From NCBI GenBank assembly GCA_047967505.1, contig CM106539.1: a stretch of DNA of 64,000 nucleotides. The stretch is one strand, 5' to 3'. The position numbers and the translations under genes are program-made. Each line of letters begins with the position of its first letter. Positions within the stretch are counted from its first letter, which is position 1. This document shows, one piece after another, positions 9,250-18,768 of this stretch. The notes under the pieces were generated by a model. It worked only from the letters and a program-made list of their open reading frames with translations. It searched no databases and had not been told where the DNA came from. This DNA comes from Dipteris shenzhenensis (Eukaryota; Polypodiophyta; Polypodiopsida; Gleicheniales).

Positions 9250-11109
9250 TCAGGCTCGATGCCAAGCCGCCATATCAGGAGTTATGAAATTTGCCTTTGC
9301 CCCAGAATCAAAGAAAAACAAACAATTCTGATTTCTGATTTTTCCCCATGCTCTGCACATCTCAGTCTTTTTCATTTCCTCTTCATCATGTGCATGTGGC
9401 AAACTCCCAATCACATCTGGAAGAAGTCCTGCAGAAGGTTTAGGCTTTTTGCCCTTCCGATCAGCCTGTTTATCACCATTCTTATCATCATCTGACCTGT
9501 CTCTTTTCTTGAATGGGCAATCATAAGAGCGGTGTCCCTCTCCTTTGCATATAAAACATTTGTTTTGCTCCATGAGTGACTTTTTCTCTTCATCAGATAA
9601 CTTGGTACGGGGCTGTTTATTAGGCTGTCCACGCCTTTGACCAGCTTTGAATTGGGCTTTTCCTCCCTTTTGAAACGGTCGTTTGCCATAATTTTTATTT
9701 TCAGATTTGATGTCCTTATCCTGGTGTTTGGCAGCCCGTTTGTTGTCTTCTTTCTTGCTGTCCATAAAGCCCAAATTCTTCTCCTGCATCCATGCATATG
9801 CTGTCCTTGCATTCTCAATTAATTGAGTCTTAGAACCCACCTTGGTTTTGATGCAATAATCACGTAACTCACTAGGCAATCCACAACAGTACCTCTCTAT
9901 TTGCTCTTTCAAAAAAACATGCCTGTAAGAGCTCAATGGCAGCAAAACATCCCAAAACCTCTGGGTGTAATCATCAAGATTCTTGCAAAGTTTGTATGAC
10001 AAGTCATGCCAGTGTGAAAGTACTTCAACTTCAAAAGTTGGAGTAAGCCAAGTAGAAGAGAACACTTGCTTAAATTCCAGCCAAGTAGTAGGTGCATCTC
10101 CATGAAGCATAAGGTTGGTGTACCACTTAAGTGCATTGCCTTTCAAAAATGTGGCAACCTTCCTCATCTTGGATGCTTCTGTAAACAAACCCCCAAGAAA
10201 TGCAGCATCAAACTGTTGAAGGAATGTGAGGGCTTTGTACCTGTCCTGTACTCCATTATATGTATCAAACTTGACATGAGAACCACCATCCTTAAATTCT
10301 TTATATACATTTGATATTGGCTGTCCCAAAGATGGCTGTATATTTGCAGCATTCCCTTCACTAGGGAGAGCCATGCTTGGCTGAACATTAGGCATGGGAG
10401 CATATGCTGTGGCTTGCATGCCTGGCTGCATTCCCACATTGTCATACATGGCTTGTTTTCTATGCCCAATTGGCGGTGAAATCAACATAGCATCAAAGAT
10501 AGAATCTATACCAAAATATTCAGGTTGTTGCCTCAAATATGGCTGAGGTGGTTGAGCCACATTTATGGACTGCACATTATTATTTTGAGGAGTAGAAATA
10601 CCCAAACCAAGGCCTTGTGCTGGCTGCTCATACTGTTGCACTTGATGTACTTTTTGTACCTCTTTCTCAAGTGCTCTTTTGGGCGATTCCTCTCTCTTGG
10701 AAGTCACTTTTTGAGTCATTTTTGATGGCTGTCCCTCATGGGAAATTGATGCATGAGTGTGCGGTCCGCCATGAGAAGCTGATGCATGTGTGTACTCACT
10801 CTTTCCGTGCTTGTGCTTTCTTGATTTCTTCTTCTTCTTGGCATTTGTTTGCACAATCTGAGCCAAATTTTGAGCCAGCTGAGTCAAAGCAGTCACTGCA
10901 CTTGCAAGCTGTGCATTCAACATAGTAGCATCATCTGACTCACTGCTAGAACTAGTATCACCGTTGAGCTCAGTTGTAGCTTCATGTGTGGCCTGCTCAA
11001 AAGGCATTTGTTGTGCTCCCTGCAGCTGTACACTAGCTGGATCATTAAGGCTTTCCTGCCTTCTCCTTTGAGGAGTTGTGGAGCTCTCTTGCTCATGGGT
11101 ACTTACCAT
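9250..11109 (-). pseudogene. Gypsy-A gag (capsid and nucleocapsid) with start of protease
   Basis: This 619-codon open frame encodes a long low-complexity N-terminus (Ser/Asp-rich, then KKKKKSRKHKHGKSEY, then Pro/Gln/Asn-rich) and a retrotransposon gag core (KMRKVATFLKGNALKWYTNL, WLEFKQVFSSTW, YTQRFWDVL). A CCHC zinc knuckle follows (CFICKGEGHRSYDC). Near its end it has the protease active-site start FFFDSGAKANFI, so gag and protease were fused, as in many plant gypsy elements. Start taken at the first ATG of the frame (11109), about 95 bp after the putative primer site. The frame itself is intact; the element is broken downstream. Confidence 0.9.
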
Positions 11110-11204
11110 GTTTATGGTTGTAATATTCAGCTGTCAAAAAGTGCAGCAAAGATATCCTTCCACCAAACTACTGAGGCCCACCTCTTGAGAAAGAGTGTGT
11201 GGTG

Positions 11205-11221
11205 TCCCGGCAATGGAACCA
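11205..11221 (-). other. Putative Gypsy-A primer binding site
   Basis: On the minus strand TGGTTCCATTGCCGGGA begins one base after the end of the proposed LTR. A TGG start at this place is what a tRNA 3' CCA end requires; the tRNA species is not identified. Confidence 0.5.
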
Positions 11222-11222
11222 A

Positions 11223-12840
11223 TGAAACCGGCCTCTAATCACTCAGAGGGCAGTGGAACTAAACCTTTAATCACTTCAGCACTTATTTACAGCTCACAAA
11301 GCATATATCACAACCATTAACCATTGCATGATCACCATTTGGCATTTACCCATTTGTTCACAAACAAAACCACTGAAAAAGGGATGGAGGCTAGAATGCC
11401 CTTGCTCAACAGACATAGACAAGTGCACCCGATTGGCCCCAAACACCGTGGCGCCCCTTTCGGTATTTCTTTATATTTCACAGTGAAATGATTACAAGTT
11501 GCATCTGGGAGACCTTCCCTGCAACTGAGCATGCAGCCCCAATTCACTAAGCCTTCGCAAGGCTTTCAAGCATAGAACACCATCACATAAGTGCACTTAA
11601 CCCATCGGCTCAACCCAAAGGCATTCTCTTTTCCGAGTGCAATTCCATTGGCTGTCCAGATGCAATCACACTGCACCCCAGCTGCATTCTCTTTGAGTGG
11701 TTTCCAGATGGCATTCACAAAGCTTTTCAAAGCTCCAAAATAAAATCAGCAAAGTACCCAACCAAAGAATGACTCATGTAGCACTGCCTGGGCACCTGTG
11801 AGCCAAGAAAGAGGCGGCACACGAGGCCAACCAATAGCTTATGGCAAAAAGAAATTGCAGTAGCAAAATCACAACTCACCAAGCCTTGAAAACTCAAACC
11901 AAGTCCTCAATCGCCAAGAGGACATAGTAGCCAATGCCCAATCGCATTCTCAGCCAAAGAGGAGTGCAAAGGCATGAAGAAAGAGCATTTACAAGAGCCG
12001 ACCAGCAAGAATTCCACTGAAAAATGCGAAAAGAAGCACTTCTGTCGCGAAGAAGTGGGAGTTTTTGGGCTCAAAAGAAGCGTGCTTCAGAGAGGAATGC
12101 ATTGAGAAGGTTTTGGAGAAGTTTCATCGCCGGAAAGTCCTCCAAAACTGAGAAAAACCAGTCAATTAGCGCGTCGGACCACTCGAAATTCAACAGAAAG
12201 CTGTAGCTTTGCAAGAGGAGAGGCCCAGGAGGTAGAAGAAAAAAGGTCCAGAAAAAGCCACTTTTGCAAATTCGACCAGCAAAAGAAGTGCTCAGCTCTC
12301 CCCGTTCTACCAAATGCACGGAGGGAAAAGCATATCACTACGAAGGGGAGGCAGAGGGGAAGCCATCGGGCCAAACGGAAGTTGAGGAATCCAAACGGAA
12401 GTTGAGGAATCCAAACGGGTGAGGAGTTATGAAGAAAAACGGAATTCAGCTGAAGGAGGCTGAAAAACCAGTCCAAAATCTCAACAAAGGGAGAAGATGA
12501 GAGAGAAAACCACACATGTGAAGTTTAGAAGGCCCAGGAAGGTCCAAGAATGGCAAAGGAGCATGTAGAAGGCACTAGAGCCACCTGGAACTCTAGGGGG
12601 GCCACTGAAGGTACATGGCCCTCTAGGGGGCCCATTAAAAATGCCACATCATCATTTCCCAACAACCACTCTTTTAATTCCTTGGAATGCCTTTGGGCCT
12701 AGGGATTAATTACGCTTATGTGCTAGGCATCATGCCGCGTTTAATTACACATTATTAAGCCCACGCGTGGACTTTTAAAACCAAAGTTGTCACGGTCTTG
12801 TAGTACATTAAAGTACTTAGAATTTCACGCCCCCGTGACA
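11223..12840 (-). repeat. Putative Gypsy-A 5' LTR
   Basis: About 1.6 kb without coding potential lies between the gag leader and Penelope-like sequence. On the minus strand it starts TGTCACGGGGGCG and ends TTTCA next to the primer site, so both ends follow the TG...CA rule. It contains a 20-bp tandem duplication (GGAATCCAAACGGAAGTTGA type) near 12372-12415. The matching 3' LTR would lie left of the window, so the ends cannot be confirmed here. Confidence 0.55.
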
Positions 12841-12879
12841 CACTCTCTGCTCCCCTACTGCCTCACAAGGTGCCGTGCC

Positions 12880-12994
12880 TCCCCAATCTCAGTGTCTCAC
12901 AACACATCGCAGCTGTCCTAGACTTTCTTCTAGGTGATTTGTTCATAACTCTAGGAGACTCTTTATTTCAACAAAGCATTGGTATTCCGATTGG
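12880..12994 (+). pseudogene. Penelope-like reverse transcriptase fragment, left part
   Basis: The plus-strand frame gives FLLGDLFITLGDSLFQQ then SIGIPIG up to the target duplication of the GAG-only element. Continued at 15419 it reads on as TNCAVFLANFYIF. The G-I-P-x-G-T-N-C-A block is typical of the RT lineage that includes Penelope-like elements and differs from the gypsy and copia RTs in this window. No start or N-terminal RT motifs remain. Confidence 0.65.
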
Positions 12995-13289
12995 TGTTGG
13001 AATATGGAAGAAAGAACTAGAACTAGAAACTAGAAATGAGATGACAAGACTGAAAAATAAGAAATACCTTGAGAAGAGTGTAGACAAGACACAAGCTAGA
13101 CTGATAGATTACAATGATGTGACCCATTGAATATATGGGCCAAAGTACAAGACATAAAGCAAGAGTGCTTATGGGATAATTGTAGAAGTGCCACATGGCA
13201 CACACTCAAGACATAAAGACTAGACTTAGACTTAGACTTAGACAAATGTAGACCAGGAAATAGTACTTAGTGTGCACTTATCTCCAACA
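12995..13289 (-). repeat. GAG-only element 3' LTR
   Basis: 295 bp, TGTTGGAATATGG...CTCCAACA in plus orientation, identical by eye to 15119-15413. It includes three copies of the 7-mer AGACTTA near its right end. Confidence 0.95.
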
Positions 13290-13597
13290 CCCTCCTTAAG
13301 TGGACACTAGGAGTAAGACAAAGACAAGACTAGAAGACAGACTTGATAGACTGAGAGATAGAAAACATGATAGACAAATGATCCTGAGATACCCCTCCTC
13401 AAGTGATATCCTCATATGGGTCCACAAGGGTAAGGACTAGATGGATCTAAAACACAATCAGATTGATAGACAAATAGACAGACAGACAAGACTAGATAGA
13501 CAGAAGACTGACTATAGACAAATAGAAAGACCAAGACACTAGAACCCCTTGACCTACATCATCGGTGGTCAAGGTGGTAGACAAAACATAGAAGTAA
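13290..13597. other. 3' untranslated part of the GAG-only element
   Basis: About 300 bp rich in AGACAGA/AGACTAGA runs (GATAGACAAATAGACAGACAG and similar) on the plus strand. It starts at the polypurine tract and contains no gene. Confidence 0.6.
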
Positions 13598-14427
13598 TCA
13601 GAAAGCCCACTTCTCATCATGTGAGGAAGGAACAGTAGGATCAGCTGATGGATATGTTGCAGCAACATGGGCTGAGGTAGTTGCGGGAACTGATGTAGAG
13701 GTTTTGGAGTAGCAGTCCTTCTCCCGGTGATTATCATGGCCACAAATGGTGCATGGATGAGCCTTGAAACAGTCCTTCTCCACATGATTAGTTTTGCCAC
13801 AATGGGTGCAAGGCTTTCTTACCTTAGAACTTCCTTTCTTTGCTAAAAATGCAGTGTCAGTTACCTTTCGTTGTTGAGTTCTTTCTTCCTCTTGGAGAGC
13901 ATTGATGATACCCTCAAGAGAAGGATTATTATGATACTTGAAGGTAGTGACAAGAGTATCATAGGAGTTAGGTAAGCTTTTGAGAAGCACAGCAATAGCA
14001 ATATCTTCGGAGATGGGAGACTTGACTGACGCAAGCTGAACCATAAGACTGCGAAGATAATTGACATGAGAGGCTATAGTAGCTCCTTCCTGCATATGTA
14101 GATCAAAGAATGAGATCATAAGTGCAATCTTAGAGTTTTTAGATCGGGCTTCAAAAAGAGTATCCAGAGTGATCCATGCTTGAGGAGCAGACTGTATGTC
14201 GGAGATGTGATGAATGTAATCATCTCCAAGGCCGAGCAATATGATAGCATAGGCTTTGTCATTCTTGGCAGCAACAACTTGCTCAGATGGACCTTCGGGA
14301 GCATCACGGTGAACAATGTCCCAAAGACCTTCTTTCATAGATGGCACTTGATTTTGATCTGCCAAGTATGAAAGTTGGACCCATTGAATTTGTCGATAGA
14401 TATGAGAGAATGAGAGGAAGATGCCAT
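13598..14427 (-). pseudogene. gag of the GAG-only element, one frame break
   Basis: The natural start is the ATG at 14425-14427, which opens MASSSHSLISIDKFNGSN and FHTWQIKIK, the normal copia gag N-terminus (compare KLDGTNYSLW in Copia-1). After about 29 codons the frame stops (TGA around 14338-14340) and gag continues one frame over as MKEGLWDIVHRD to 13598, so one base has been lost or gained at about 14340. The downstream frame holds the UBN2-type capsid region (AWITLDTLFEARSKNSK, LQEEERTQQRK) and two CCHC knuckles in series (CTHCGKTNHVEKDC, CTICGHDNHREKDC). An ATG at 14365 belongs to the downstream frame only and gives an N-terminus unlike the family. The break is surprising in so young a copy: either this copy is dead, or Gag is supplied in trans. 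Confidence 0.85.
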
Positions 14428-15106
14428 GTAGGAAGGTCTTACCTCTTGCTAGGATGCAAGGGTAGTGTCTATTCCCTTACAATTTTGCAGAAATAAATGA
14501 GAGGAAGAGATCCCAGAAGCCGGTTCTCTCACCACTTTGTCAAGGCCATAGCATATGACAGCCTATCGAAGTAGGAGGAACCAGCAAAAAAAGGAGAGAC
14601 TGTTCAGCAAACTGAAAGAGGCAAAAGCTCAGTACCTTAATCCCGGGCAGAAATAGAAGTGTAAAAAGGATGTAAATCTCCGTGAAGATGGAGCAGGAGA
14701 AGTCGTCAGCCTTTGCAGGTACGGATTCCGTACAGTCGTACGGACTGTACGGACAGCTGTACGGACGACGGCGAGCAGAGTACGGACGACGGCGCAGAGT
14801 ACGGATGGCAGATTTACACAGATCTGGCGCTACAGCAGATCTGGCGCAGAGACTTGGAGCAGGCGAACACGCAGATCTGAGCGCAATGGCGGGGCAGGAA
14901 AAGGGCAGATCTGAGCGCAATGGCGGGGCAGAAAGAGGGCAGATCTCGGAGAAGGGGCGGCCAGCAGAAGTGTAGAAGAGGGCGGTGCAGAGGTAGAGGT
15001 GCCACGAGAGGCTGAAGAGAGAGATGCCGGAGGGAGAGGTAAACTGAAAGGAGAAGACGAAGCTATGGCTACAGCAGAGTGAGAGGAGAGGAGAGGGGAT
15101 CTACAT
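14428..15106 (-). other. Leader of the GAG-only element, GTAC-rich
   Basis: About 680 bp of untranslated leader between the primer site and gag. Near 14716-14812 it is packed with CCGTAC/GTACGG motifs, including the hairpin identical to that of Copia-1 (14728-14752). At 14818-14950 it has several AGATCTG-containing repeats (GCAGATCTGAGCGCAATGGC twice). Frames crossing it are not credible genes. Confidence 0.7.
14723..14756 (-). other. Leader hairpin identical to that of Copia-1
   Basis: On the minus strand CTGT, CCGTACAGTC, CGTAC, GACTGTACGG, AATCC follow each other exactly as at 1508-1541. Bases beyond the 34 nt differ between the two elements. Confidence 0.8.
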
Positions 15107-15118
15107 GCTCTGATACCA
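15107..15118 (-). other. Primer binding site (tRNA-iMet) of the GAG-only element
   Basis: The minus strand reads TGGTATCAGAGC directly adjoining the 5' LTR. Confidence 0.95.
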
Positions 15119-15413
15119 TGTTGGAATATGGAAGAAAGAACTAGAACTAGAAACTAGAAATGAGATGACAAGACTGAAAAATAAGAAATACCTTGAGAAG
15201 AGTGTAGACAAGACACAAGCTAGACTGATAGATTACAATGATGTGACCCATTGAATATATGGGCCAAAGTACAAGACATAAAGCAAGAGTGCTTATGGGA
15301 TAATTGTAGAAGTGCCACATGGCACACACTCAAGACATAAAGACTAGACTTAGACTTAGACTTAGACAAATGTAGACCAGGAAATAGTACTTAGTGTGCA
15401 CTTATCTCCAACA
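15119..15413 (-). repeat. GAG-only element 5' LTR
   Basis: Identical by eye to 12995-13289. Confidence 0.95.
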
Positions 15414-15800
15414 ATTGGGCACTAATTGTGCTGTTTTCTTAGCAAACTTCTACATTTTCAAGTGTGAATTTGAGTTTATGTAACGATTTAGTTACGTTAG
15501 GAGATTCATAGATGACTTATTAGTCCTGGACATTCCAAACTTTAAAGATTTTATGTACAAAGATCCAAACTCTTTTGGTGGGGGAATTTATCCTCCAAAG
15601 TTTTGCGAACTTAATTGTACAGGCTACAGCTTGTGGAAGCTATCGTAGGTTCTTGGATCTTAGCATTACTCAATCCTCTTTAGGTTTGGAAGTCGATATC
15701 TATGATAAAACGACAACCTCCTAAGTATGCTATATCGACTATCGTACGAATGCCCCACATTGACTCAAACATATCTGATATGATTAAATATGGAGTGATT
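15414..15800 (+). pseudogene. Penelope-like reverse transcriptase fragment, right part
   Basis: Continues the fragment at 12880-12994. It shows TNCAVFLANFYIF, then after a TAA the catalytic block RRFIDDLLVLDIPNFKDF and GGIYPPKFCELNCTG. After a frame break comes SSLGLEVDIYDK, which matches the LYDKRDDF-type block of this RT lineage. Several stops show that it is dead. No GIY-YIG endonuclease was seen. Confidence 0.65.
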
Positions 15801-16022
15801 ACTTTCCCATTCTATAGGTGATATGGCTATTAGGGCCCAGGACAACATGTCGGGCTGGACCCCCTCGAAGGACTTTATTATAAGAGAGAATTCTGCAAAA
15901 AAAAGAGAGAATTCTGATTACAAAGTACAATTCAGCACACAGGCTACTTACAAGCATTCATACGTGAATTCCATTACAAAGGAGCTCATAGCTCATTACA
16001 ATCCACACTAGCCCTTTGTAAA

Positions 16023-16540
16023 TCAGCGTAGCTCTCTCTCTCTCTCTCCCCTCCGCTCTCTGCCCCTCCGGCTTGCTCCCTTGCCTCCCTCTCACGCTTT
16101 GCCCTCCGCTCTGCCCTCTGCTCTGCCTCTCCCGTGCTGCCCTCCCGCTCTGCCCCTCCACCCTGCTCCCTCGCCTCCCTCTCTCGCTCTGCCCCTCCGC
16201 TCTGCTCCCGCGCTCTGCTCCTCCCACTCTACCCTCCGCTCTGCCCCTCCGGCTCCGCCCTCACCTGCTCTGCCCTCACCCGCTCGCTGCCCCGCCTCAC
16301 CCGCTCGCTACTTGCCTAGCCCCCCTCCCTACCCGCCTAGCCTCCCTCCCTACATGCCTAGCCTTGCCGCTTACAGCTTCCTCACTACCCGCCTAGCCTC
16401 CCTACAGCTGCCTCTCCCGCCCGCTCCCCCCACCCGCATGCAGCTCCGCCCTCTTGCAACCCCTCCCCCGCTTGGAGCTCCTTCGCCCAGTGTTGCCTCC
16501 CCGCCTGCAGCCCCTCTGCCCGTTGCCTTCTCTCCCCCAT
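16023..16540. repeat. Degenerate pyrimidine-rich tract
   Basis: About 500 bp in which the plus strand is almost only C and T. It is built from imperfect copies of CTCTGCCCCTCCG-like and CGCCTAGCCTCCCTCC-like units and starts with a CT microsatellite. Long frames on both strands are composition artefacts. Confidence 0.85.
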
Positions 16541-17075
16541 AATGAAGGACAAAGGGGGATGAGAACAGGGGACAAGGCGGGAGACCCTTTGGTCCAAATT
16601 TACATACACGAGGAGATGGGGAAGGGGAACGGTGACAAGGGGAAAACACAAAAGCAACTCAACTTGGAGGACTTTAACAAACGCAGCAATCGGAGCGGTT
16701 TGACAGTGGACAGCACCGCGGCCCAGAAGAAAGGGGCCCACCCGAAGCCCATGCCGCTCACCATAGTCTGGACCTCTATGATTACCACCACTATTTTGCC
16801 ACCATCCTCCGCATTTGCCGTGTAATGAAGGTGGGAAAAAGATGGATTTTAAGGGGGAAATAGATGGGAGAATAGTAAGGGAAATGTGGGAACTGTGGGG
16901 GACTATATAAGTCAACCCAAAAGGATTGTAAGGCGCTATTGATTTGACTTCTCCTTGCTTCCTTCATCACTTGTGTACTTCCAGTCTTGTTCTCTCTACT
17001 TCCCTCCCCTATTCCTTCCCTATCTCCCCCTGCCTTCCGTGGCTTTCTCTCACTTCCCCATTCACCTTCACTGCA
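16541..17075 (+). repeat. 3' end of an LTR of unidentified start (LTR-E)
   Basis: The sequence carries a TATA box (TATATAA at 16904-16910), then a CT-rich run, and ends TTCACTGCA directly before a tRNA-iMet primer site. That is the layout of a copia 5' LTR. The left end is not certain and may lie further upstream, including the pyrimidine tract. No second copy is in the window. Confidence 0.55.
16904..16910 (+). promoter_or_regulatory. TATA box of LTR-E
   Basis: TATATAA, 165 bp before the LTR end, in a purine-rich to CT-rich transition. Confidence 0.5.
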
Positions 17076-17076
17076 T

Positions 17077-17088
17077 TGGTATCAGAGC
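17077..17088 (+). other. Primer binding site (tRNA-iMet) after LTR-E
   Basis: TGGTATCAGAGC. The element is cut off about 25 bp later by opposite-strand gypsy sequence. Confidence 0.85.
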
Positions 17089-17113
17089 TTAAAATTCTGG
17101 CACCTACAAATGG

Positions 17114-17757
17114 CTATCTACGTGAACCAGGCTTTAGGCAACTGTATCTTAAGCGAAAGCACTCTGTTATAAGATTAGCCAGCTTGGCGATCTCATCACT
17201 TTGCGTAACATCAGTGCTAGTCGAAGAATCATTCACCGACTCTACCGATGCGGTGCAAAGGTACAAAAACTCTACTTGAGCCTTTCTGATTTCCATCACG
17301 GAAACCAACGGTCCCTGAGGTATATCTTTTTCACCTCGCAAGACATAAAGCACATCATTCATCTTGAATTGATATACGTGCTTTTTCCAATCAATGGCTG
17401 GATTCTTCCTAGAATGCCACGCCATTCCCAGGGCTATATCTGCATGAGCAAGCTTGGTCATTTCAAAATCAAGCTTCTCAGTATAGTCCTGAATCCGAAG
17501 CTCCAACTGGGTAACCCTTTGGTCCCATACTTCAGTTGAACTTCCGTCTGCCATCCTGACTGTGTACGCATAGTCAGATGGACTTGTCTTTAATTTCAGC
17601 CTCTTCACGAGCTTGGAGTTAATCACATTGTGAGTTGACGCTGAGTCAAACAACACAATGACATCATGATTGGCCACTTGCCCTTTCATTTTGATCAACT
17701 CAGTATCGTTGAAGGCTGTATACCCCGTTGCTGCGGGCTTAGATAGGATGTTATCAT
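17114..17757 (-). pseudogene. Gypsy protease-linker fragment
   Basis: Minus-strand frame with TELIKMKGQVANHDVIVLF, the active-site stretch FDSASTHNVINSKLVKRL (family consensus DSGSTHNF, so the Gly is Ala here) and HADIALGMAWH. This is the aspartic protease region that precedes RT in chromodomain-type gypsy elements. It runs from near 17757 to about 17114, where it ends next to the truncated LTR-E. No RT follows in this orientation nearby. Confidence 0.8.
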
Positions 17758-18067
17758 ACTATAGGAACCTTCTAGTTGGAGGTGGTCTCCTTTGGGAGTG
17801 GTACAATCAGCTCACTGGGAGCAAGGAGTGTATTGCAGAGTTGTTGGCAGAAGGTTGGCACAAGGTTAGTAGTTTCCAACTGACATGCTCATGTTTGGGC
17901 TCCTTCAATGTGTCCCATACATCTGAACCGTGGTGGTCGGATGTTGACTAACTACCCTCTCCAAGGCACATACATGAAGGAGTGTACTTCACTTGTCTTG
18001 GTACACTTGATGAATGAATGAAAGCCTTCGTCATGTGTTCATTTGAGCATTATCTCCTCACACCCTA
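17758..18067. other. No gene seen
   Basis: Unassigned sequence with weak open frames and no recognised motif. Confidence 0.4.
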
Positions 18068-18211
18068 ACTCGCTCTCTCTCTCTCTCTCTCCCCCTTCAC
18101 CATGTTTCTAACATATCTATCTATCTACCTTAATGTGTGTGTGTGTGTGTGTGTGTTATAGATAGATTGATAGATAGATAGATAGTACACATACACACAC
18201 ACACACACATT
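18068..18211. repeat. Compound, partly palindromic microsatellite
   Basis: In order: (CT)n, (ATCT)n, (TG)n, (GATA)n and (AC)n. The TG and AC runs, and the ATCT and GATA runs, are reverse complements, so the block can fold back on itself. Confidence 0.95.
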
Positions 18212-18235
18212 TTTTTATTTAGTGAAAGCTTTGAT

Positions 18236-18572
18236 TAATTTGGTTTGACTAATGCACCAGCCACCTTCCAGGCACTCATGAACAAGATCTTACACCACCT
18301 TCTTTTCAAATGTGTGCTGGTATTTTTCGATGACATTCTCATTTATAGTAAGGATGCACAGGAACACATTGACCATGTCCGACAAGTGCTAGAAATCTTG
18401 AGGATGCATCAGCTTTATGCCAAGGCCAGCAAGTGCACATTTATGGCAGAGGAGGTTGAATATCTTGGTCATGCTGTAAGCAGGCACGGAATCAGGGTAG
18501 ACCCAGCTCAGGCGAAATGCATTAAGGAGTGGCCGTAGCCACAAAATACCACGCAGCTCAGAGGTTTCTTGT
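18236..18572 (+). pseudogene. Gypsy reverse transcriptase fragment (plus strand)
   Basis: Frame [18 protein letters not shown], catalytic VFFDDILIYSK, KCTFMAEEVEYLGH, ending KEWP, a TAG, then [11 protein letters not shown]. It stops abruptly at 18572, where a second RT fragment in the opposite orientation begins. Confidence 0.88.
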
Positions 18573-18768
18573 GATCCTCTAGCGATCGGCTATATACCAA
18601 GATGTCATCTAAGAACACGACAACGAATTTGCCCAAATAACCTTGGAACAAATCGTTCATCATTAGTTGGAAGGTAGCGGGAGCATTGGTCAATCCAAAA
18701 GGCAATACGAGAAACTTGTAGTGGCCATATCTTGTACGGAAGCAGTTGTCTTGTGTAAGCCAAGACAT
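18573..18768 (-). pseudogene. Gypsy reverse transcriptase fragment (minus strand), fused tail to tail
   Basis: Minus-strand frame [33 protein letters not shown], catalytic [17 protein letters not shown]. The last residues fall exactly at the junction with the plus-strand fragment. It comes from a different gypsy copy, since the residues differ ([11 protein letters not shown] against ILHHLLFKCVL). Confidence 0.88.

Larger units (their letters stand above)
12990..15418 (-). mobile_element. GAG-only LTR retrotransposon (TR-GAG type, non-autonomous copia)
   Basis: The element runs 12995-15413 on the minus strand and is flanked by ATTGG at 12990-12994 and 15414-15418. It has two 295-bp LTRs that look identical over their full length, a tRNA-iMet primer site next to the 5' LTR (15107-15118), a polypurine tract next to the 3' LTR (13290-13297, AAGGAGGG on the minus strand) and one gag gene. 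No protease, integrase, RT or RNase H is present in its 2.4 kb. Elements of this kind are known as TR-GAG and must borrow enzymes from an autonomous copia. Identical LTRs indicate very recent insertion. Confidence 0.94.

Noticed and set aside
13023-13205. 60-codon frame repeated identically at 15147-15329
   Set aside because: It lies within the two LTRs of the GAG-only element; repetition is due to the LTRs.
16073-16915. Pro/Leu/Ser-rich and Gly/Arg-rich frames
   Set aside because: Pure composition effect of the pyrimidine tract.
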